11,588 bases of DNA from DAIDKA01 sp036489445 (lineage in GTDB: Bacteria > Pseudomonadota > Gammaproteobacteria > Steroidobacterales > Steroidobacteraceae). The stretch spans positions 1-11,588 of the forward strand of contig DASXFV010000055.1 in NCBI GenBank assembly GCA_036489445.1, read 5' to 3'. The translations under genes and the position numbers were made by a program. The first letter of the stretch is position 1. Every line of letters starts with the position of its first letter. Shown piece by piece: positions 6,661-11,588 of the stretch. The notes beneath the pieces are model-generated. The model was not told the DNA's origin. It saw only the letters and a list, made by a program, of their open reading frames with translations, and ran no database searches.

Positions 6661-9036
6661 GTGTTCCGCAACTGCCTGGCCGCCGCGCTGCGCCACCTCG
6701 CGCGTAACAAGCTCTACACCGCTATCAGCGTGCTGGGGCTGTCGACCGGTCTGTGCACGGCGTTGCTGGCGGCACTCGTGGTTCGCAACCAGCTCAGCCA
6801 GGACCATTTTATCGCGGGTTACGACCGTATCTACGCCGCGGTGACCGCCATCACGCCGCCGGGTCATGCCACCGTCTATCTGCCCAGCACGGGCTCGTAT
6901 GTCGGACAGCAGCTGGCGCTCAAGTTCAGTCAGATTCAGGCGACAACGCGTCTGGTCCCGGAAACCGTGACTGTCCGACGATCGAACGTGGAAGTGAAGG
7001 AACTGATCTACTGGGCGGATCCGAACGCCTTTGACGTTCTACCGCTGCCGGTGTTTGCGGGAAATCTGAAATCCGCTCTGGCTCGTCCCGACGCTATCGT
7101 CCTGCCCCGCAGCATTGCGCGCAAGTACTTTGGCCGTGATGCGCCACTGGGCGAAACGTTAACGGTGAACGGCACGCACCTGGTTTCTGTGACCGCAGTC
7201 ATCGAAGATCTGCCGCCGAATGCCACCCACCTGCAGAGCGGAATATTCATATCCGGATCGGCCCCGTGGTCTGAGCTGCACCGACAGGACACAATTCCCG
7301 GAAATGTACCGGGGTCCAATGGGGTCGTCGGTATACCTACCTATGTGAAGCTAGCACCCCACGCTTCCCCGCGGCGCCTGCAGGACGCCATGCCCGCGAT
7401 GACCAAAGAGCTTTTCGCCCGCCCACCGCAGGGCACGACTCTGGCCTTGCAGTTCGTACGCCTGGACCGGCTCATCGCGTTCCCGGGCTTCAACCCGGGC
7501 TTTTCAAGCAGACTGCTGATGGTGGCGATCACAGGCGTAGGGATACTCATTATTGCCGGCGTCAACTTTGTCAATCTGCTCACCGCACGATCGGCGCGTC
7601 GTGCCAGGGAGGTGAGCGTCCGCAAGCTCGTGGGGGCCGGGCGGCGCGTACTCATGCTGCAGTTCCTCACCGAGTCGATTGTCTACGTGATCGCCGCATC
7701 GCTGGTGGCCGTTGCCCTCACTGAACTGTTGTTGCCCTACGTGGATGCCTTTCTCACCGCGGGCGCCACGTTCAGGTACTGGCAGGAGCCGGCGCTCATC
7801 GCCGCCATCGCGCTTGCAGTCCTCCTGCTCGGAATGCTCGCGGGCGCCTATCCGGCCCTTGTCCTGTCGGCCTTCCGTCCCCTGCGCGTCCTGACGGGGG
7901 AAACCCGACAGTCGCGCAGCGCGGTATTGATGCGCCAGGTCCTGGTGACGGCACAGTTCTCCATCTTGATTGGACTGATCATCGCGGCCGCCGTGGTGTA
8001 TCAGCAGCGACAGTTCGCCACCCGGGACGCACTGCGTGTCGATACTGACCAGATGCTCCTCGTCCGTTCCCCCTGTAATGCGGCCTTCACGACCGAGCTG
8101 CGCGCTCTGCCCGGCGTTCGCGGCATGGCCTGCTCCTCATCTGCGTTGGTGGATCACCCAGTATTCAACATCGCATTCGTAAACGACAAGGCAGGTATCG
8201 AGCATCTTTTGCGCCCGATCGTTGTCGAGCCGTCGTTCTTCAATCTCTACGGTATCAAGGCCGTCGCAGGCCGGACTTCCGGAAGTTCCGAGGGCTCTTA
8301 CCTGCTGCTCAATGAAACGGCGGCCCGGCAACTGGGGTTCGCAAGACCCGCAGATGCAATCGGCTACCGATATCCAGCGTTTGGTCGCGGCAACGGCCCG
8401 ACCCTGCCCGTCATGGGTGTGGTCCCCGATTTCTCTCTGGATTCAGTGGAACACAAGATTGAAGCGCAGGAGTTTGTAGTCGCTGTGAAGGATCCGGCGT
8501 TCGATCTCATCAGCGTCAAGCTCACCGGTCATCAGATTCCAGAGACATTGAGCGCCATCGATCGGCTCTGGAAAGCGACCGGCGCCCACGAGCCCATCAA
8601 TCGCATCTTTCTTGAACAGCGCATTCAAATCATTTACCTCGCCATGCTGCGCGAGGCACAGTTATTCGGCGTCTTTGCCGCCGTGGCTGTGGTCCTCGCC
8701 TGCCTCGGACTGCTGGGGCTCGCGGCGTCGATTGCCGAGCGGCGCACACGCGAGATCGGGATCCGCAAAGCGCTGGGGGCGGATACCGGCAACATCATTC
8801 GCCTGCTGCTGCGACAGTTTGCCAAGCCCGTCCTATGGGCCAATCTCATCGCCTGGCCCGTGACAGCGTACGCCATGCACCGCTGGCTGCAGGGGTTCGC
8901 CTATCACGTGGATTTGGCCGTATGGCTGTTCCCCGCTGCCGCCGCACTGACCCTTCTTATCGCACTTGTCACCATAGGTACTCACGCGATCCTGGTGGCG
9001 CGCACCAACCCCGTCGCAGCGCTGCGGTACGAATAG
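6661..9036 (+). CDS. ABC transporter permease 2, tandem-FtsX MacB-like, GTG start
   Basis: This 791-residue paralogue has the same eight-helix double plan: helices at about 18-43, 286-308, 333-356, 378-402, 427-447, 665-690, 722-742 and 753-780, with periplasmic domains between helices 1-2 and 5-6. Both FtsX coupling motifs are intact: AREVSVRKLVGA (315-326) and ERRTREIGIRKALGA (693-707). It is closest to permease 3: by hand count 123 of the last 141 residues match (87 percent), against 92 of 127 (72 percent) in the first periplasmic domain at 44-170. Its second periplasmic domain has Cys472 (SPCN) and Cys491 (ACS), which could form a disulfide. The GTG is supported by the AGGAGG at 6647-6652 and by exact correspondence to the other permease N-termini. 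Twelve bp separate it from each neighbour. The substrate is unknown. Confidence 0.94.
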   Translation: MFRNCLAAALRHLARNKLYTAISVLGLSTGLCTALLAALVVRNQLSQDHFIAGYDRIYAAVTAITPPGHATVYLPSTGSYVGQQLALKFSQIQATTRLVPETVTVRRSNVEVKELIYWADPNAFDVLPLPVFAGNLKSALARPDAIVLPRSIARKYFGRDAPLGETLTVNGTHLVSVTAVIEDLPPNATHLQSGIFISGSAPWSELHRQDTIPGNVPGSNGVVGIPTYVKLAPHASPRRLQDAMPAMTKELFARPPQGTTLALQFVRLDRLIAFPGFNPGFSSRLLMVAITGVGILIIAGVNFVNLLTARSARRAREVSVRKLVGAGRRVLMLQFLTESIVYVIAASLVAVALTELLLPYVDAFLTAGATFRYWQEPALIAAIALAVLLLGMLAGAYPALVLSAFRPLRVLTGETRQSRSAVLMRQVLVTAQFSILIGLIIAAAVVYQQRQFATRDALRVDTDQMLLVRSPCNAAFTTELRALPGVRGMACSSSALVDHPVFNIAFVNDKAGIEHLLRPIVVEPSFFNLYGIKAVAGRTSGSSEGSYLLLNETAARQLGFARPADAIGYRYPAFGRGNGPTLPVMGVVPDFSLDSVEHKIEAQEFVVAVKDPAFDLISVKLTGHQIPETLSAIDRLWKATGAHEPINRIFLEQRIQIIYLAMLREAQLFGVFAAVAVVLACLGLLGLAASIAERRTREIGIRKALGADTGNIIRLLLRQFAKPVLWANLIAWPVTAYAMHRWLQGFAYHVDLAVWLFPAAAALTLLIALVTIGTHAILVARTNPVAALRYE
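8272..8290. repeat. inverted repeat within permease 2, counterpart of the permease 3 palindrome
   Basis: A perfect 12-bp palindrome ACTTCCGGAAGT (8275-8286) is extended by three further pairs (8272-8274 with 8288-8290) across a single bulged T at 8287. It encodes part of the second periplasmic domain and sits at the codon position equivalent to the longer palindrome in permease 3. Permease 1 has no such palindrome at this place. Confidence 0.6.
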
Positions 9037-9037
9037 G

Positions 9038-9050
9038 ATCGGGCCCCGAT
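9038..9050 (+). promoter_or_regulatory. small hairpin over the permease 3 start codon
   Basis: ATCGG (9038-9042) can pair with CCGAT (9046-9050) around a three-base loop. The right arm includes the first two bases of the ATG at 9049, and the left arm touches the AGGA ribosome site (9035-9038). Such a hairpin could lower independent initiation and make permease 3 depend on ribosomes arriving from permease 2. Five pairs is short, so the effect is a suggestion. Confidence 0.35.
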
Positions 9051-11430
9051 GTTCCGCAACTGCCTTGCCGCCGCCCTGCGCCACCTGGCGCGTAATAAGC
9101 TCTACACAGCAATCAGCGTGATAGGGCTGTCCGTAGGAATGTGTACGACGCTGCTCGCAGCACTCGTGATCCACGACCAGCTCAGCCACGACCATTTCAT
9201 CCCCGGGTACGATAGGATCTACGTGGTCGCCAGCGCCATCACGCCCCCTGGGCATGCGACCATCTACTACGACAGTACCCTTTCCTTCGTCGGCCCACAG
9301 TTGGCCCTGAGGTTCAGCGAGATCCAGGCGGTGACACGCCTGAATGCCGACAACGCGAGCCTCAGGCATGGGAACGTGGAGGCACACGAACACGTCTACT
9401 GGGCGGATCCGAATGCCTTCGAGGTTTTGCCGCTGCCGGTGGTCGCAGGCAATCTGAAATCGGCGCTCTCGCGCCCCGACACGATCGTCCTGTCCAGAAG
9501 CATCGCGCGCAAGTACTTCGGCCGCGACGCGCCCCTGGGTGAGACCCTCGTTATGAACGTGGATGGGAGCACGGCGACTCATGTGTTGTCCGTGGCAGCC
9601 GTGATTGAGGACCTGCCGCCGAGCGGCACACATCTGACAGCAGGGATATTCGTCTCCTCCTTGGCACCCTGGACTTATCTGAACCAGCAGGATGGCGTTC
9701 CCGCGAGCGTGGCCCGCACGGAACTCGGCGTCGGCATCCACACCTATGTGAAACTCTCGCCCCACGCTTCCGCCCGGCGCCTGCTGCAGGCGATGCCCAC
9801 GATGGCACAGGCGGTGTTTGCCGGTCCGCCCAAGGGCTGGACCGTCGCCCTGGATTTGGTGCGCATGGACCGCCTGGATACGAACCCGTGGCTCAACCCC
9901 GGGTTCTCCAGCAGGCTGCTGATGCTCACCATCGTGGGCTTCGGCATTCCCCTGATCGCCGGCATCAACTTCGTCAACCTGCTCACAGCGCGCTCCGCAC
10001 GTCGCGCGAGGGAGGTGAGTATTCGCAAGCTGGCGGGTGCCCAACGGCGCGTACTGGTGTTGCAGTTCCTCACCGAGTCGATCGCCTATGTGATCGTCGC
10101 ATCGCTGGTGGCAATCGCGCTTACCGAACTGCTGCTGCCCTACGCAAACGCCTTTCTCAACGTCGCTGCCACGTTCAGGTATTGGCAGGATCCGGCACTT
10201 ATCGGCGCTGCCGTGCTCGTCACGCTCCTGCTCGGCACGCTCGCGGGTGTCTATCCGGCCCTGGTCCTGTCGGCCTTCCGTCCACTGCGTGTTTTGACGG
10301 GGGAGAGTCGGCACTCGCGCGGTGCCGGATTGGTGCGGCAGATCCTCGTGACGGCACAGTTCTCGATATTAATTGGTCTGCTCATTGCGGCCGCCGTGGT
10401 GTACCAGCAGCGACAATTCGCCACGCAGGACGCGCTGCGTATCTCCACCGACCAGATGCTCCTGATCCGATCCCCCTGTAACACGGCTTTCACGTCGCAG
10501 CTGCGCGCGCTCCCCGGTGTTCGGGGCCTGGCTTGCTCGGCATCCGTCCTGGTGGATCACGGGGGCGTGAATGTCATGCTCGTGAAGGACAAGGTTGGCG
10601 CCCAGCAACTGCTCTATCCGATCTTCGTGGACCCCTCGTTATTCGATCTCTACGGCATCAAGCCGGCCGCGGGCCACACTTCCGGAAGTGTGGCAGGCAC
10701 TTACTACCTGCTGAACGAAACGGCGGCCCGGCAACTGGGGTTCACAAGACCTTCAGATGCCATCGGCTATGTACTGCCGGCATATGGCCACCGCGCCGTG
10801 CCTGTCATCGGCGTGGTCCCGGACTTCTCGCTGGATACCGTGGAGCACAAGATCGAAGCACAGGGGTTTGTAGTCACCGCCCAGGATCCGCTCTTCGATC
10901 TCATCAGCGTCAAGCTGATCGGGCAGCAGATCCCCGAGACGTTGAGCGACATTGACCGGATCTGGAAAGGGACTGGCTCCAAAGACCCGATCAATCGTAT
11001 CTTTCTCAACGAGCGCATCCAGATCATGTACCTCGACATGCTGCGTGAGGCACAGCTGTTCGGCGTCTTTGCCGCAGTGGCCGTGGCGCTTGCGTCTCTG
11101 GGTCTGCTTGGGTTGGCGGCGTCGATTGCCGAGCGACGCACGCGGGAGATCGGCATCCGAAAGGCCCTCGGGGCCGATACCGGCAACATCATCCATCTGC
11201 TGCTGCGACAATTCGCCAAGCCCGTATTGTGGGCGAATCTCGTCGCTTGGCCCGTGACCGCGTATGCGATGCACGCCTGGCTGAACCGGTTCGCCTATCA
11301 TGTGGATCTGGCTGTGTGGCTGTTCCCGGCTGCCGCTGCACTTGCGTTGCTGATCGCACTGCTGACCGTCAGTACCCATTCAATTCTCGTGGCGCGCGCA
11401 AAGCCCGTGGCCGCGCTGCGGTACGAATAG
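9049..11430 (+). CDS. ABC transporter permease 3, tandem-FtsX MacB-like
   Basis: This 793-residue permease is the closest copy of permease 2. Helices fall at about 18-43, 290-313, 338-362, 383-407, 432-452, 667-692, 724-744 and 755-782. The coupling motifs read AREVSIRKLAGA (320-331) and ERRTREIGIRKALGA (695-709). A few extra residues around 171-176 of the first periplasmic domain are the main length difference from permease 2. Cys477 and Cys496 keep the same 19-residue spacing as the pair in permease 2. Stretches of DNA are identical to permease 2, for example 27 bases around the NETAARQLGF codons, which fits a fairly recent duplication or gene conversion. The ATG follows AGGA by ten bases. 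A long open frame on the opposite strand (8833-10314) is a compositional shadow. The substrate is unknown. Confidence 0.94.
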   Translation: MFRNCLAAALRHLARNKLYTAISVIGLSVGMCTTLLAALVIHDQLSHDHFIPGYDRIYVVASAITPPGHATIYYDSTLSFVGPQLALRFSEIQAVTRLNADNASLRHGNVEAHEHVYWADPNAFEVLPLPVVAGNLKSALSRPDTIVLSRSIARKYFGRDAPLGETLVMNVDGSTATHVLSVAAVIEDLPPSGTHLTAGIFVSSLAPWTYLNQQDGVPASVARTELGVGIHTYVKLSPHASARRLLQAMPTMAQAVFAGPPKGWTVALDLVRMDRLDTNPWLNPGFSSRLLMLTIVGFGIPLIAGINFVNLLTARSARRAREVSIRKLAGAQRRVLVLQFLTESIAYVIVASLVAIALTELLLPYANAFLNVAATFRYWQDPALIGAAVLVTLLLGTLAGVYPALVLSAFRPLRVLTGESRHSRGAGLVRQILVTAQFSILIGLLIAAAVVYQQRQFATQDALRISTDQMLLIRSPCNTAFTSQLRALPGVRGLACSASVLVDHGGVNVMLVKDKVGAQQLLYPIFVDPSLFDLYGIKPAAGHTSGSVAGTYYLLNETAARQLGFTRPSDAIGYVLPAYGHRAVPVIGVVPDFSLDTVEHKIEAQGFVVTAQDPLFDLISVKLIGQQIPETLSDIDRIWKGTGSKDPINRIFLNERIQIMYLDMLREAQLFGVFAAVAVALASLGLLGLAASIAERRTREIGIRKALGADTGNIIHLLLRQFAKPVLWANLVAWPVTAYAMHAWLNRFAYHVDLAVWLFPAAAALALLIALLTVSTHSILVARAKPVAALRYE
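10673..10694. repeat. perfect 22-bp palindrome inside permease 3
   Basis: The left arm GCCACACTTCC (10673-10683) is followed at once by its exact reverse complement GGAAGTGTGGC (10684-10694), with no spacer. It encodes about GHTSGSVAG in the second periplasmic domain. A shorter version lies at the matching place in permease 2. By a simple four-letter random estimate, one perfect 22-bp palindrome is expected in well under one percent of windows this size. Confidence 0.85.
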
Positions 11431-11441
11431 GCGCCGGCCGC

Positions 11442-11588
11442 ATGTTTCGCAACTGCCTGGCCGCCGCACTGCGTCACCTTCTGCGCAGCAGGCTGCAGGC
11501 TGCCCTCAGCATCGCTGGTCTCACCATCGGTTTGACGGCGGCGATGCTGATCGGTCTTTATGTGCATGACGAGTTGAATTACGACCGC
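11442..11588 (+). CDS. ABC transporter permease 4, N-terminal part, cut by the right edge
   Basis: Forty-nine codons are visible. Residues 1-13 (MFRNCLAAALRHL) are identical to the other three permeases. After that the sequence departs (LRSRLQAALSIAGLTIGLTA and onward to VHDELNYDR) but keeps the family pattern of a first membrane helix (about 18-41) and the VxDEL-YDR boundary leading into a periplasmic domain. It lacks the Cys32 of permeases 1-3. The ATG lies 11 bp after the permease 3 stop with only a weak ribosome site (AGGCG). The operon therefore continues beyond the window with a more distant paralogue. Confidence 0.9.
   Translation, partial: MFRNCLAAALRHLLRSRLQAALSIAGLTIGLTAAMLIGLYVHDELNYDR

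Larger units (their letters stand above)
4231..11588 (+). other. tandem array of at least four paralogous permease genes
   Basis: Four permease genes of about 2.4 kb follow one another head to tail, all using one upstream ATPase. Their junctions are alike: each copy ends TACGAATAGG (6640-6649, 9028-9037, 11422-11431), and 11-12 bp after the stop the next copy begins with nearly the same 39 bases. Such junctions are substrates for unequal crossing-over, so copy number may vary between strains. Confidence 0.85.

Noticed and set aside
7482..7504. A terminator-like hairpin inside permease 2: CCCGGG twice around a six-base loop, then CTTTTC
   Set aside because: The repeat encodes PGFNPGF within the open gene, the T-run is short, and it is not kept in permease 3. 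A terminator here would cut the operon.
8833..10314. A 493-codon open frame on the minus strand
   Set aside because: It lies antisense across the ends of permeases 2 and 3, which have clear family motifs. Its protein is rich in Gln, His, Arg and Gly without domain patterns, as expected when GC-rich coding DNA is read on the other strand.

Overview
The window is GC-rich proteobacterial DNA. The protein families and the strong G/C preference at third codon positions fit a gammaproteobacterium such as a Xanthomonadales- or Steroidobacter-like lineage, but no marker gene fixes the taxon. It holds one coherent module: a two-component system transcribed leftward, divergent from a rightward exporter operon that runs off the right edge.

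Layout. Positions 1-133 may hold the 3' end of an unidentified gene. Positions 134-188 are a short AT-rich gap. On the minus strand, a response regulator (start about 2070, stop 1525) and a sensor histidine kinase (1535 to 189) overlap by 11 bp. Positions 2071-2209 are a shared divergent regulatory region. On the plus strand come a membrane-anchored periplasmic adaptor (about 2210-3517), a LolD/MacB-type ABC ATPase (3529-4209), and three complete FtsX/MacB-type permeases of 805, 791 and 793 residues (4231-6648, 6661-9036, 9049-11430). The first 49 codons of a fourth permease (11442 onward) reach the edge. Gaps between the plus-strand genes are 11, 21, 12, 12 and 11 bp, so they are very probably one operon.

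How it may work. The ATPase would energise the permeases, and the adaptor would extend them through the periplasm toward an outer-membrane channel that is not in the window. Each permease contains two FtsX-type halves (about eight membrane segments and two large periplasmic domains), so one polypeptide can form the whole membrane part of a transporter. With one ATPase, one adaptor and at least four permeases, the operon looks like a set of alternative export channels sharing one motor. The kinase has two adjoining membrane helices with almost no periplasmic loop. It therefore probably senses within the membrane or through a partner, which recalls Bce-type detoxification modules where the transporter informs the kinase. 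The regulator is an NtrC-like receiver plus Fis-type DNA-binding domain without the sigma-54 ATPase domain. The substrate is unknown; a peptide, lipid, lipoprotein or antimicrobial compound would fit the families.

The most unusual features are the tandem permease array, a perfect 22-bp palindrome inside the third permease whose core is kept in the second, a cysteine pair present only in permeases 2 and 3, and the near-identical first 13 codons of all four permeases.
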